This document shows, piece after piece, positions 51,447-60,254 of a stretch of 64,000 nucleotides of DNA. This stretch comes from VBAS01 sp035318985 (GTDB taxonomy: Bacteria > Bacteroidota > Bacteroidia > Chitinophagales > Chitinophagaceae): the NCBI GenBank assembly GCA_035318985.1, contig DATHDP010000098.1:38894-102893 (forward strand), read 5' to 3'. A model generated the notes under the pieces. It did no database searches. It saw only the letters and a program-made list of their open reading frames with translations, and was not told where the DNA came from. Numbering within the stretch: position 1 is the stretch's first letter; every line of letters starts with the position of its first letter. A program made the translations under genes and the position numbers.

Positions 51447-51500
51447 ATTGCAGTTTGATTTTTGTTTATTATGAATTAAGCAGGACTAAAATTTTTTATA

Positions 51501-51857
51501 TTATCGTTTATCCTCAATAAAATCTTCACGCATCGGGCTGAAAACATCGATAAGTGTTCCGGCCTCTAAACAAACAGCACCATGCATTACATTCGGCGGC
51601 ACATAAAAAGCGTCGCCAGCTGTAAGGATTTTTTTGCTGCCATTTATCTCTATTTCAAATTGACCGCTTTCCACATGACTGATCTGTGAATGTGAATGAT
51701 GATGAGGTGAGCCAACTCCTCCTTTATCAAATTGAACTTTTACCATCATCAGGTCATCATTATATGCCATGATCTTTCTTCTTACACCCGGGTCTATTTC
51801 TTCCCAGGATACCTGGTCATCTTCGATAAAAATATTTTTTACATCAGTTGAATCCAT
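51501..51857 (-). CDS. cupin-domain protein, KdgF-like
   Basis: A 118-residue single-domain cupin. Metal-binding histidines are in GSPHHHSHSQISHVESGQ (motif 1) and VPPNVMHGAV (motif 2). KdgF converts the unsaturated monouronate from alginate or pectin lyases to the linear keto sugar DEH. Here it follows PL17, whose product would be its substrate. It is close to SusC (54 bp) and 17 bp downstream of the PL17 gene, in the same leftward unit. No signal peptide, so it acts in the cytoplasm or, less likely, the periplasm. Confidence 0.88.
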   Translation of the reverse strand: MDSTDVKNIFIEDDQVSWEEIDPGVRRKIMAYNDDLMMVKVQFDKGGVGSPHHHSHSQISHVESGQFEIEINGSKKILTAGDAFYVPPNVMHGAVCLEAGTLIDVFSPMREDFIEDKR

Positions 51858-51874
51858 AAAAGAGTATTAGTTGG

Positions 51875-54064
51875 TTATTTCAAAAATTTATTATCGTACA
51901 GAACTGTAAAAGGCCCCGTCCAGTTGATCCCTTTTGCCATATGCTTAGTCTCTTTATTAAATATTTTATTGCTTTGTGCTATCACAAACTTCTTTCCATT
52001 GATTGAAATTTCAGCAACGGTATAATCATCATTTTCCAATAGCTTGATGTTTTCTACAGAAGGATATGTGTTCGCAGAGTATTCAGTTATTGGGTCATAA
52101 CTTCCATGTATCTCTATAACATTCAGAAAAACTTGCTTCTGCCCATTCTTACGAATTATATAAGCAGGCTCACGACGAAGATTAAAATTTGGGTCATTGG
52201 CACCGATACGGGTAAAAAAAAGTGAGGCGCTGTCTTGAACCAAAGAAGAAATAGTATAGTATGTCTTGTTATTAAGGAAGGTAAATTGAGCAATGGTATC
52301 TTTTACTGATCCTTCCGCTTCCTTCCATAAAAACTGGTAGCCATTCTTTTTACCCAAAGTTTCCTGTGTCTTTGTAGCCGGCTGATATTTGAAAGAAGTA
52401 TTTATTAATTGACCACTATATTGAAAAGGAAGATCAAACTGCGTTTGTTTTGAAGCAATAACATTGAAAAGATCAACAACTATTTTCTTGCCCCCTGGCA
52501 ATTGCAACAAGTAAACAGTTCTTTCTAACTGTGCATCTTTATAAGCATTCTGTTCCCGTGCAGCAACTACCTGCACATTGGGGTTATCAATACTGCTAAA
52601 AAGTTTTTCAGAATGATGCTTTCCGCTTTCACCTTCGTTGCCATTAAAATGACTTGCCTCGTCAAGCACCAGTGTGTTATGTGCAATAGTTTGAGCAGCG
52701 TAGGTCTTATTTTCCGGTAAATACCGGCCGCCAAATTTTTGTTCCACACTGATAAAACGCACAGCGCCATAATCAGTCAGCACCTCATTTCCCTTATCAT
52801 ATAAATTAATATTCAGCTTATCAAAATGTCCATGTGAAAGCCCGTGTGAAGTGTACTTATATATTAATGTGGTAAGATCTTTTCCTTTCCCATTTCTTAA
52901 TACACTTACTCCACCTTCATCTCCTTTTACTCCGTCAATATATTCAACTGCTTTGTAAGGATAATAAACCGGAATATTTTTAGCCGATGCAATAACTGTT
53001 GCAATGGAAACACCACCTTTATTTAATAAAACCCGCTTTTGTTTATTCGCAACTACCATCAAACCATCGTCTTTTCCATACACGTCCCATGCAACGTCCA
53101 CTGCAGTTATCAATTCATTACTTGTATAATCTTTTTCTTTCAGTGCATCATTTAATGGATAGAATGCTCCATCGAGATTTGATAACTGCAGACCAGACAA
53201 CAAAGCTTTCTGCAATATCTTATCACGGTATTGAAAAACTTTTAATTCAGGTCTTGCATTTTTTAATGCATTTGCAAAAAGATAAAAAGGCAGGATAGCA
53301 TACCTGACATAATAAGGCCCCTCTGTATAATAACCATCTGGCGAAAACAAGCCATCCATTTGCGCCATGAATCCACCTTTACCATCTTTATTAGAACCAT
53401 AGAGCGCCATGTCAACATATTCTTTATTATCTGTTGCTATGCCAACAATGCCAACACCTGCACAAGCCCACACACCATGGTTATGGATCCAATTAAACCA
53501 GTTATTGCCCACACCTTTTATAAGATGATCAACTTCAGGTTTGAAAGCTCCGTCAGCAATTGTTTTTCTTTCTTCAGGTGAAAGTGAATCAGAAATGAGA
53601 TCATAAGCCATTCCTGTGTAAACAAGCCAGTTTGCATCATTTAATGCTTGCCAAAATAAGTGACCTGTAAGACTGCCGACTGATTCGGGATGTTTGGGTA
53701 AAGTGGGGTTCAGCTTTGCATATTTTAAAAACAATTGTTTAACCAGCTCTGCATACTTTCTTTCGCCGGTAAGATTGTACAAAATACCGCTGTTAAACAT
53801 CAGCATGTAGTTTGCCTTATGCTTTTCGTGAGTATAACCACCAGCAGGATCTTTGGGCATAGGAACATCTACATCTTTATTAAGCCATTCATCGACTTCC
53901 TTCTTCAATTCATTGTATGAATTAAGGCTGAGAGGATATTTTGTTATGCTATTACGTAGTTGAGTTGCCTCCGTTTTAGTAAAAAAAGTAACGGGGTGCT
54001 GTGCGTGGATTAGCACAGGTAAAAAGATCAAACATATCATCAATTGCAGGCAGTAAAATCTCAT
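51875..54064 (-). CDS. oligoalginate lyase, PL17 family
   Basis: A 729-residue exported lyase (signal MRFYCLQLMICLIFLPVLIH) with an alpha-barrel N-domain and a beta-sandwich C-domain, the heparinase II/III-like fold of PL17. The active-site motifs are NWIHNHGVWA (Asn195, His196), GYYTEGPYYVRYA (Tyr cluster 245-255) and TSHGLSHGHFDKL (His407-His413). PL17 releases monomeric unsaturated uronate from alginate oligomers by exolytic cutting. It is the first gene of the leftward unit and diverges from the LacI gene; the palindromic operator lies between them. Confidence 0.9.
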   Translation of the reverse strand: MRFYCLQLMICLIFLPVLIHAQHPVTFFTKTEATQLRNSITKYPLSLNSYNELKKEVDEWLNKDVDVPMPKDPAGGYTHEKHKANYMLMFNSGILYNLTGERKYAELVKQLFLKYAKLNPTLPKHPESVGSLTGHLFWQALNDANWLVYTGMAYDLISDSLSPEERKTIADGAFKPEVDHLIKGVGNNWFNWIHNHGVWACAGVGIVGIATDNKEYVDMALYGSNKDGKGGFMAQMDGLFSPDGYYTEGPYYVRYAILPFYLFANALKNARPELKVFQYRDKILQKALLSGLQLSNLDGAFYPLNDALKEKDYTSNELITAVDVAWDVYGKDDGLMVVANKQKRVLLNKGGVSIATVIASAKNIPVYYPYKAVEYIDGVKGDEGGVSVLRNGKGKDLTTLIYKYTSHGLSHGHFDKLNINLYDKGNEVLTDYGAVRFISVEQKFGGRYLPENKTYAAQTIAHNTLVLDEASHFNGNEGESGKHHSEKLFSSIDNPNVQVVAAREQNAYKDAQLERTVYLLQLPGGKKIVVDLFNVIASKQTQFDLPFQYSGQLINTSFKYQPATKTQETLGKKNGYQFLWKEAEGSVKDTIAQFTFLNNKTYYTISSLVQDSASLFFTRIGANDPNFNLRREPAYIIRKNGQKQVFLNVIEIHGSYDPITEYSANTYPSVENIKLLENDDYTVAEISINGKKFVIAQSNKIFNKETKHMAKGINWTGPFTVLYDNKFLK

Positions 54065-54126
54065 ACAGCAAGTTCGGCTGTAATATTAAGTTGATTTTTA
54101 ACCGACCCGCAGAGGAAGGCGGCTGA

Positions 54127-54147
54127 AACATTTCTAAAAAATGTTTA
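54127..54147. other. hairpin in the PL17 5' region
   Basis: AAACATTT and AAATGTTT (8-bp arms) flank a 5-nt loop 63 bp upstream of the PL17 start, in the transcript leader of that gene on the - strand. It could be an mRNA stability stem, or a chance fold in AT-rich DNA. Confidence 0.3.
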
Positions 54148-54216
54148 TATATGTTGAACAATATCCATCAAATAAACAAGTTCATTAGCCATTATCTAAT
54201 CTTTTGTATGCGATAA

Positions 54217-54230
54217 CGTTACCGGTAACG
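54217..54230. promoter_or_regulatory. LacI-family operator palindrome
   Basis: CGTTACCGGTAACG is a perfect 14-bp palindrome with a central CG step, the form of LacI-family operators. It is followed by a partial copy, CTACCGG. It lies between the divergent PL17 and LacI genes, 153 bp from the PL17 start and 53 bp from the regulator start, so it can control both promoters. Confidence 0.7.
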
Positions 54231-54282
54231 CTACCGGAATTTCCGAAACAAAGTTTCCTTTAGCTTTACCAAATTGAAAAAA

Positions 54283-55320
54283 ATGGAAAGAGCAGCAACA
54301 ATAAAAGACATTGCAAGGAAACTAAATGTTTCTATTTCTACTGTTTCCCGTGCATTACGGAATGCTCATGATGTAAGCGCCGACACAAGAAGAACAGTGC
54401 AGGCATTGGCTGAAGAATTGAATTATCAACCCAACCTCTTAGCGTTAAGTTTAAAAAGAAAACAAACTCATACCATCGGTGTTATCGTTCCTAATCTCGA
54501 TTATGTTTTATCAACAATGGTAAAAGGAATTGATGAAGTGGCGCTGGAAGCCGGTTATACAGTTATGGTTTGCCAGAGTAATGAATCGTTTGGAAGAGAA
54601 ATTGTAAATACAAAAAGATTACTCGATAGTCTTGTGGATGGCTTTATCATTTCTGTTTCCAGCGAGACCAAAGTTTTTGATCACCTGAAAAAAATACAGG
54701 ATAAAAAAATGCCCATGGTGGTCTTTGACCGGGTTACTCCTTTTTTAAAAGCACCAGGGGTCCGGATCGACAACGAAGATGGCGGATGGCAGGCAACAGA
54801 ACATTTGATTCAACAAGGATATAAACGAATAGCTATACTGGCAGGACCTAAAAATCTTGACATAAGTAATCAACGACTAAATGGATACCTCAAGGCATTA
54901 AAAAAATATAAAATGCCGATCGATGAAAACCTTATTATCTATTGTGATTTTGATCAACATTATGCTTATATCGCTACGAAAGAATTATTATCAATGAAAA
55001 AAAGACCAGATGCCATTTTTACTATTAGCGATCGAATGGCGATCGGGGCGATGTTAGCCATCAAAGAAAAAGGATTAACAATGCCATACGATATCGGGCT
55101 CGTGGGTTTCAATAATGAACCAATAACAAGTTTGGTAACCCCGCAAATTTCCAGTGTTGAACAACCTTGTTTTGAATTGGGAAAACTTGCTGCAAAACTT
55201 TTTATTGAAACCGTCCACCAGGAGAACGATATGAGTGATGTGGACGAAGTATTAAAGACCAAATTATTTGTTCGTGAATCTTCACAACGATTAGTTCCGA
55301 AAAATAACCGCTTTAAATAA
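54283..55320 (+). CDS. LacI-family transcriptional regulator
   Basis: A 345-residue LacI/GalR regulator. The N-terminal helix-turn-helix is TIKDIARKLNVSISTVSRAL, with the hinge RRTVQALAEELNYQPNLLA. The C-terminal periplasmic-binding-like domain (from IGVIVPNLDY) binds the effector, probably a breakdown product of alginate such as KDG or DEH, by analogy with other uronate loci. The ATG at 54283 (MERAATIKD) is chosen over a TTG nine bases earlier. The CGTTACCGGTAACG palindrome upstream is its likely own operator. PL6 follows 6 bp after its stop, so it is cotranscribed with it. Confidence 0.92.
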   Translation: MERAATIKDIARKLNVSISTVSRALRNAHDVSADTRRTVQALAEELNYQPNLLALSLKRKQTHTIGVIVPNLDYVLSTMVKGIDEVALEAGYTVMVCQSNESFGREIVNTKRLLDSLVDGFIISVSSETKVFDHLKKIQDKKMPMVVFDRVTPFLKAPGVRIDNEDGGWQATEHLIQQGYKRIAILAGPKNLDISNQRLNGYLKALKKYKMPIDENLIIYCDFDQHYAYIATKELLSMKKRPDAIFTISDRMAIGAMLAIKEKGLTMPYDIGLVGFNNEPITSLVTPQISSVEQPCFELGKLAAKLFIETVHQENDMSDVDEVLKTKLFVRESSQRLVPKNNRFK

Positions 55321-55326
55321 AAAATT

Positions 55327-57477
55327 ATGATCCGGTTGCTGGCCCTTAGTTTTTTTCTTTTCCTCTGTTTGTTATCTTATTCAAAGGTCATTCCTGTAAA
55401 AAATATTGAAGAACTGAATAATGCAAATAAAAATGCAATACCCGGAGACACCATTATCTTACAAAATGGTGAATGGAAAAATGTAACGATTAGCCTTGAT
55501 TGTATAGGTACAAAAGAAAAATCGATAGTATTTAAAGCACAAACTGCCGGTAAAGTTTTAATTACAGGCAATTCAAAATTAAAAATAGGAGGTCAATACA
55601 TAATTGTAGATGGATTGTATTTCGTTAATGGTTATGCAGGCAAGGATGCTGTTATTACATTTCGAACAGATAACAAACACCTGGCAAACGATTGCCGTGT
55701 TACAAACACAGTCATCAATGATTTTAATAACCCCAAAAGAATGGATGAGAATAACTGGATAACATTCTTTGGAAAAAACAACCGTCTCGATCATTGCAGT
55801 TTCATTGATAAAAAAAACATGGGAGTCTTGCTGGCTGTTATTTTAGATGATGAAAGAAGCCGTGAGAACTTTCATTCAATTGATCATAATTATTTCGGCA
55901 GAAGACTTCCACTTGCATCCAACGGAGGAGAAATGATCCGGGTAGGTTTATCACAGCATTGCCGGTTTAATTCCAATACCCATATCAACAATAATTTCTT
56001 TGAAGACTGTGACGGAGAAGCAGAGATCATCTCAATTAAATCCTGTGCCAATGAAGTGAAAGGAAACGTTTTTAAAGAATGCCAGGGATCTGTTGTTCTT
56101 CGCCATGGCGATAACAATATTGTTATGAATAATTATTTTCTTGGCAATGATAAAGCAGGTAGCGGTGGCGTACGTGTTATTAATAAAGGACAAAAAGTAA
56201 GTAATAATATTTTTTATAAATGCCGGGGTGTTGATTTCCGTTCACCACTTGTTATTATGAATGGAGTTCCTAACTCACCTCCAACACGGTATGTACAGGT
56301 AACCAATGCAGAGATAGCAGATAATATTTTTTATGAATGCTCGCCGATCAGCCTTTGCGAAGGAAGTGATGCTGAAAGGACCTTGCCGCCGGACAATGTA
56401 ACTTTTTCCAATAATGCATTTTATAATACCCGTGACAGCATCATTTATAATGCATATGACGATATTAAAGGAATTCATTTCACAAGCAATAAGGTGAGTG
56501 ATAAAATAAATCAACCCCTTGCCGATGGATTCACGAAAACAGTTTTGCCTTTATCTGTTAATAATATTCCTATCGCTGAAAAACAAGTTTATACAAACAG
56601 TGGGACAAATTGGTTTAAAAAATATACTGCTTCGAATAGCAAGAAAACAATATTTATAAATTGTTTGACAGCAGAAGAAATTTATAAGCAATTAGAAAGA
56701 AAAGAAGAGGTGACAATACAGTTGACAGGTAAAGAATATAAGATCAATAAGCCATTCGTTATTTCTAAATCAGTCCAATTCAAGAGTGATAAAAAGAGCT
56801 CAATAGTATTTGAAACCGAAAACATTTTAAGCGTTTTCATTCTTTCAGGAAAAGGAAACCTTACTTTAAACAACATACATATTGACGGGAAGAATGTTAA
56901 CGCAAATCAATTTATTTCCAGCGATAGTAACGGATATAGTGATCATTATAATCTGATCATCAACAACTGCTCATTCCAAAACTTTAATAGAGATAATGGA
57001 TGTCAAACTATTTTTTATGCATTTAAATCCATGATGGCCGACAGCATTGTAGTACACAACAATTTATTTATCAATAATAATTGTAATTTCTTTTCAATGA
57101 AAGATGAAAAAGAAGATAAAGGTTATTATAACGCTGAAAAGATCATCATCGGGCATAATAATTTTAACTCACAAAACGGAACGCTACTAAATGTATACCG
57201 GGGTGGAAGCGATGAAAGTACACTTGGCCCTAACTTAATTTTTAGCCACAACAAGCTTAGCAATTGTAGCGCTACTGATCCATTAATAACATTGACCGGC
57301 GTACAGGTATCAAATATCTTTTCTAATAATTTTTCTAAATGCAATCCTACTTCGACACTTGTATTCTATAAAGACATTGTACGGGCAAGGCATAATTTTG
57401 AGAGGAATACTTTAACCAATTCGGGTAAAATCGAAAAAAATGTATTTGTTGTTGAGAAGGGCAATACGATGAAGTAA
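55327..57477 (+). CDS. alginate lyase, PL6 family
   Basis: A 716-residue exported lyase (signal MIRLLALSFFLFLCLLSYSK) built of two right-handed beta-helix domains. The first carries the PL6 active site: Lys238 in ISIKSCANE as base and Arg259 in VVLRHGDNN as acid. The spacing of 21 residues equals that of Lys250/Arg271 in chondroitinase B, with acidic calcium ligands Glu231 and Glu233 just before. The second half is another beta-helix. PL6 enzymes cut G-rich or mixed alginate. Length and domain order fit the two-domain PL6 group. Chondroitinase B activity is an alternative, but the locus argues for alginate. Confidence 0.88.
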   Translation: MIRLLALSFFLFLCLLSYSKVIPVKNIEELNNANKNAIPGDTIILQNGEWKNVTISLDCIGTKEKSIVFKAQTAGKVLITGNSKLKIGGQYIIVDGLYFVNGYAGKDAVITFRTDNKHLANDCRVTNTVINDFNNPKRMDENNWITFFGKNNRLDHCSFIDKKNMGVLLAVILDDERSRENFHSIDHNYFGRRLPLASNGGEMIRVGLSQHCRFNSNTHINNNFFEDCDGEAEIISIKSCANEVKGNVFKECQGSVVLRHGDNNIVMNNYFLGNDKAGSGGVRVINKGQKVSNNIFYKCRGVDFRSPLVIMNGVPNSPPTRYVQVTNAEIADNIFYECSPISLCEGSDAERTLPPDNVTFSNNAFYNTRDSIIYNAYDDIKGIHFTSNKVSDKINQPLADGFTKTVLPLSVNNIPIAEKQVYTNSGTNWFKKYTASNSKKTIFINCLTAEEIYKQLERKEEVTIQLTGKEYKINKPFVISKSVQFKSDKKSSIVFETENILSVFILSGKGNLTLNNIHIDGKNVNANQFISSDSNGYSDHYNLIINNCSFQNFNRDNGCQTIFYAFKSMMADSIVVHNNLFINNNCNFFSMKDEKEDKGYYNAEKIIIGHNNFNSQNGTLLNVYRGGSDESTLGPNLIFSHNKLSNCSATDPLITLTGVQVSNIFSNNFSKCNPTSTLVFYKDIVRARHNFERNTLTNSGKIEKNVFVVEKGNTMK

Positions 57478-57524
57478 ATAAAACTCTTCTTTATCTGACT
57501 AGAAAGATCTGTAATTATACATTG

Positions 57525-57611
57525 CGGAGACCAAGGGATTCGAACCCTTGATACGGTTTCCCGTATACACACTTTCCAGGCGTGCCTCTTCAACCACTCG
57601 AGCAGGTCTCC
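57525..57611 (-). tRNA. tRNA-Ser (anticodon GGA)
   Basis: On the - strand an 87-nt cloverleaf with acceptor stem GGAGACC/GGTCTCC, a D-arm from CTCGAGTGG, an anticodon stem CACGC/GTGTG with loop CTGGAAA (anticodon GGA), a long variable arm (ATACGG/CCGTAT) as in class II tRNAs, and a T-arm with GGTTCGAATCC. Discriminator base G. The 3' CCA is not encoded: after the discriminator comes CAA. The gene lies 26 bp downstream of tatD on the same strand. Confidence 0.95.
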
Positions 57612-57637
57612 GGGGCGGCAAAAATACAGGTAGCATT

Positions 57638-58402
57638 TCAGATGTTGAACAATTCTTTCGCATTCTTAGTAGTAATTCTTGCAATATCTTCTTTCGATAC
57701 TTTTTTTATTTCAGCCAATTTTTCTACAACATATTTTAAATAACTGCATTCATTTCTCTTTCCTCTAAACGGAACCGGCGCTAAATAAGGAGCATCCGTT
57801 TCCAACACCACATTTTTCATATCAATATCTGCCATTACTTTATCCAAACCAGAGTTTTTAAAAGTAACCACCCCTCCTATCCCTAAATAAAATCCAAGAT
57901 CGATTATTGCTTTCGCCTGCTTTTCATCTCCTGAAAAACAATGAAAAACCCCTTTCAAATTTCCTTGTTGATTTTCTTTGATCGTAGAAATACACTCATC
58001 AATAGAATTTCGTGAATGAATAACAACTGGTATATCATAATGTTTTGCCCATCCAATTTGAGTTTGAAATGACTCGTATTGCTCTTTAGTAAAGGTCTTG
58101 TCCCAATAAAAGTCAAGGCCAGTTTCCCCAACCGCCACAAATCTTCTTTTTACCAGATACTCTTCTGCTATTTTGAGTTCTTGCTTATACCCTTCTTTTA
58201 CCGAACAAGGATGCAAGCCCATCATTGAAAGGCATTTCCCCGGGAAATCTTCTTCCGTTTTAAGCATTGCTAAATAAGTCTCCTTGTCAACAGCAGGCGT
58301 CAGGACCAGATTAATTCCTTCGTTTTCAGCTCTCATTAGCATAGAATCCCTATCTGCATCAAACTCAGGCAGGTAAATGTGACTATGGGTGTCGATTATC
58401 AT
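57638..58402 (-). CDS. tatD: TatD-family metal-dependent hydrolase
   Basis: A 254-residue TIM-barrel metal-dependent DNase-like hydrolase. Metal ligands: DTHSHIYLPEFD near the N-terminus, GETGLDFYWD, VIHSRN, FHCFSG and LETDAPYLAP. The length is normal. TatD proteins degrade DNA 3' ends and are implicated in repair. A -7 box TATCTTTG (58420-58427, - strand) lies 18 bp upstream of the ATG, so it has its own promoter. Confidence 0.92.
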   Translation of the reverse strand: MIIDTHSHIYLPEFDADRDSMLMRAENEGINLVLTPAVDKETYLAMLKTEEDFPGKCLSMMGLHPCSVKEGYKQELKIAEEYLVKRRFVAVGETGLDFYWDKTFTKEQYESFQTQIGWAKHYDIPVVIHSRNSIDECISTIKENQQGNLKGVFHCFSGDEKQAKAIIDLGFYLGIGGVVTFKNSGLDKVMADIDMKNVVLETDAPYLAPVPFRGKRNECSYLKYVVEKLAEIKKVSKEDIARITTKNAKELFNI

Positions 58403-58419
58403 ATTTTTATACTGATTTC

Positions 58420-58427
58420 CAAAGATA
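58420..58427 (-). promoter_or_regulatory. -7 box (TATCTTTG) of tatD
   Basis: Read on the - strand this is TATCTTTG, an exact TAnnTTTG match placing a start near 58413, about 11 nt before the tatD ATG. Confidence 0.45.
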
Positions 58428-58515
58428 AAGCCTGAAAAATCCTAACAAAGCCTTAAACTAAGGTCAATATTTGGCGTCTCAAGTTCGTTATTTGTAAACC
58501 TACAAAATCAATATT

Positions 58516-59439
58516 ATGAAACTGATTTTCAGTCCTACCCGTCTTGCTGCCATTGTTTTTTTGTCACTTATTGTATTTGGTTCATGTAAAAAAGAAGTCA
58601 GCGAAGACACTACACAGGAAGAATTTGCATCCGAGGCCTCTTCTGAAGCTGATGCCGAATCTGATGATATTTTCAATGAAGTCTTTGACAATGTATTAGG
58701 CGTTAATACTGATGTTGGTTTTGGTGGCACCGGTGTATTTGGTCGAATGAGCCAAGAAACATCTGTAGCAGGAACCGCAAGACTTACAGCATGCCCCGAT
58801 GTGACAATTACTCACCTCAACAGTACGGACCCATTTCCCGTAAAAATAGTGATGGATTTTGGTACAGGTTGTACGGCTCGTGATGGAAGAACTCGTTCAG
58901 GAAAAATAATTTCTACTTATACAAATAGACTTTTCTTACCCGGAGCTAAAGCTACCACAACTTTCGAAGATTATATGGTTGATAGCATTAAGATACAAGG
59001 GACTCTTACTATAACTAACGAAGGCGAAGCGATCTCTGCTAACTGTATAAGGCATAAATGGAAAGTAGTTGTTGAAAATGCAAAACTTAGCAAACCCAAT
59101 GGAAATTATACAGAATGGAATAGCACCAAAACAGTCACCCAGATCGAGGGTACTTGTACTCCTTTTATTCATCTGGATGACATCTATAAAATTGAAGGTG
59201 GTGCACGAGGCAAAGTAAAAAGAAATGATCTCCTGATTGCCTGGAATTCTGAGATAACCGAGCCGCTGATCAAAAAATTCAGTTGCCATTGGCTGGGAAA
59301 AGGTGTTATCCGGGTAGCCAGATTAAATCTTACAAATAGTTCCCCATGGGTTGCAACCATAAACTACGGTAATGGAGATTGTGATAACAAGGCGGTGGTA
59401 ACCATCAACGGAATAGTCCATAATATTACTTTGCCGTAA
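58516..59439 (+). CDS. lipoprotein, paralogue of the gene at 60255
   Basis: A 307-residue lipoprotein with signal RLAAIVFLSLIVFGSC (acylated Cys near residue 24), followed by a Ser/Glu/Asp-rich linker and a beta-rich domain. It shares with the 281-residue protein at 60255 a set of cysteine-containing blocks: ACPDVTIT (against SCATVSIT), VMDFGTGCTARDG, KKFSCHWLGKG, and a final YGNGDCDNKAVVTING with ITLP at the end. Four conserved cysteines suggest two disulfides. I do not recognise a named family; no enzyme motif is visible. Confidence 0.75.
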   Translation: MKLIFSPTRLAAIVFLSLIVFGSCKKEVSEDTTQEEFASEASSEADAESDDIFNEVFDNVLGVNTDVGFGGTGVFGRMSQETSVAGTARLTACPDVTITHLNSTDPFPVKIVMDFGTGCTARDGRTRSGKIISTYTNRLFLPGAKATTTFEDYMVDSIKIQGTLTITNEGEAISANCIRHKWKVVVENAKLSKPNGNYTEWNSTKTVTQIEGTCTPFIHLDDIYKIEGGARGKVKRNDLLIAWNSEITEPLIKKFSCHWLGKGVIRVARLNLTNSSPWVATINYGNGDCDNKAVVTINGIVHNITLP

Positions 59440-59492
59440 TTAAAAAATTATTATACCTTTAAACCAGTTTTCATAGGGTACGGATTAAAAAC

Positions 59493-59516
59493 GGGCCAGG
59501 GTTTCTACCCAGGCCC
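59493..59516. terminator. hairpin between convergent lipoprotein and deacetylase genes
   Basis: GGGCC and AGGGT pair with ACCCA and GGCCC with one A-A mismatch (GGGCCAGGGTTTCTACCC then AGGCCC). It serves as a bidirectional stop between the convergent genes ending at 59439 and 59551; T-runs are short. Confidence 0.55.
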
Positions 59517-59550
59517 TATTAATTTATAGAACCGTAACCATCCAGAAACA

Positions 59551-60177
59551 CTACAGTGATTTAAATAAATATCCCTTTTCTGAAAAATATTGGAGTACCC
59601 TGGGCAGAGCATACTTAAGTTTTGAAAAAGCTTTCTCACTATCATGAAAAACTATGATCGATCCCGGAACTGATGCAAACAAGACATTAGCCAGGCATTG
59701 TTGAGGTGAACATGCAGTATCAAAATCTCCGCTTAAAACATCCCACATTATTATTTTTGGTTCTTTTCCCTTCATTACTGGTTTCAAATTTTTTGCCTGG
59801 AATGAAGTAATGCGACCATATGGAGGCCTGAACAAATAACTATCAATTTCGTTTGAGGCAAGTGCTATGTCTTTCAAATAATCATCATTATTTGTTTTCC
59901 ACCCATTCAAATGATTGTAAGTATGATTGCCGACAGAATGACCTTCTCGTATTATTTGATCATAGATATCAGGATATGCAACAACATTTTTACCTATACA
60001 AAAAAAGGTAGCCAAAACATTGTATTTTTTCAATTCTTTCAAAATAAATGGAGTTGCTTCAGGATGAGGCCCATCGTCAAAAGTTAGGTACAGGATTTTA
60101 TCACTTGAAGCTACGCTCCAAGTATATGAATCGTAGATCTTCTTGAGCCAACCTGGCGTTTTTACGAAGTAAAACAT
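59551..60177 (-). CDS. polysaccharide deacetylase (CE4 family)
   Basis: A 208-residue CE4 NodB-homology enzyme. The catalytic motifs are complete: LTFDDGPHPEATPF (motif 1, Asp pair), GHSVGNHTYNHL (motif 2, His-His metal ligands), LFRPPYGR (motif 3), DVLSGDFD (motif 4), and IIVFHDSEKA (motif 5). No signal peptide is visible, though the N-terminus is hydrophobic enough to be uncertain. It would deacetylate peptidoglycan or a surface GlcNAc polymer. It is flanked by two paralogous lipoproteins facing the other direction. Confidence 0.9.
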   Translation of the reverse strand: MFYFVKTPGWLKKIYDSYTWSVASSDKILYLTFDDGPHPEATPFILKELKKYNVLATFFCIGKNVVAYPDIYDQIIREGHSVGNHTYNHLNGWKTNNDDYLKDIALASNEIDSYLFRPPYGRITSFQAKNLKPVMKGKEPKIIMWDVLSGDFDTACSPQQCLANVLFASVPGSIIVFHDSEKAFSKLKYALPRVLQYFSEKGYLFKSL

Positions 60178-60254
60178 TTGTCAAAGTAATTTCTTTTCTA
60201 ATTAATCGTTGTAGACTTTTGTAGGTCTTATCCCGAACTTAAAATTCAATTTAT

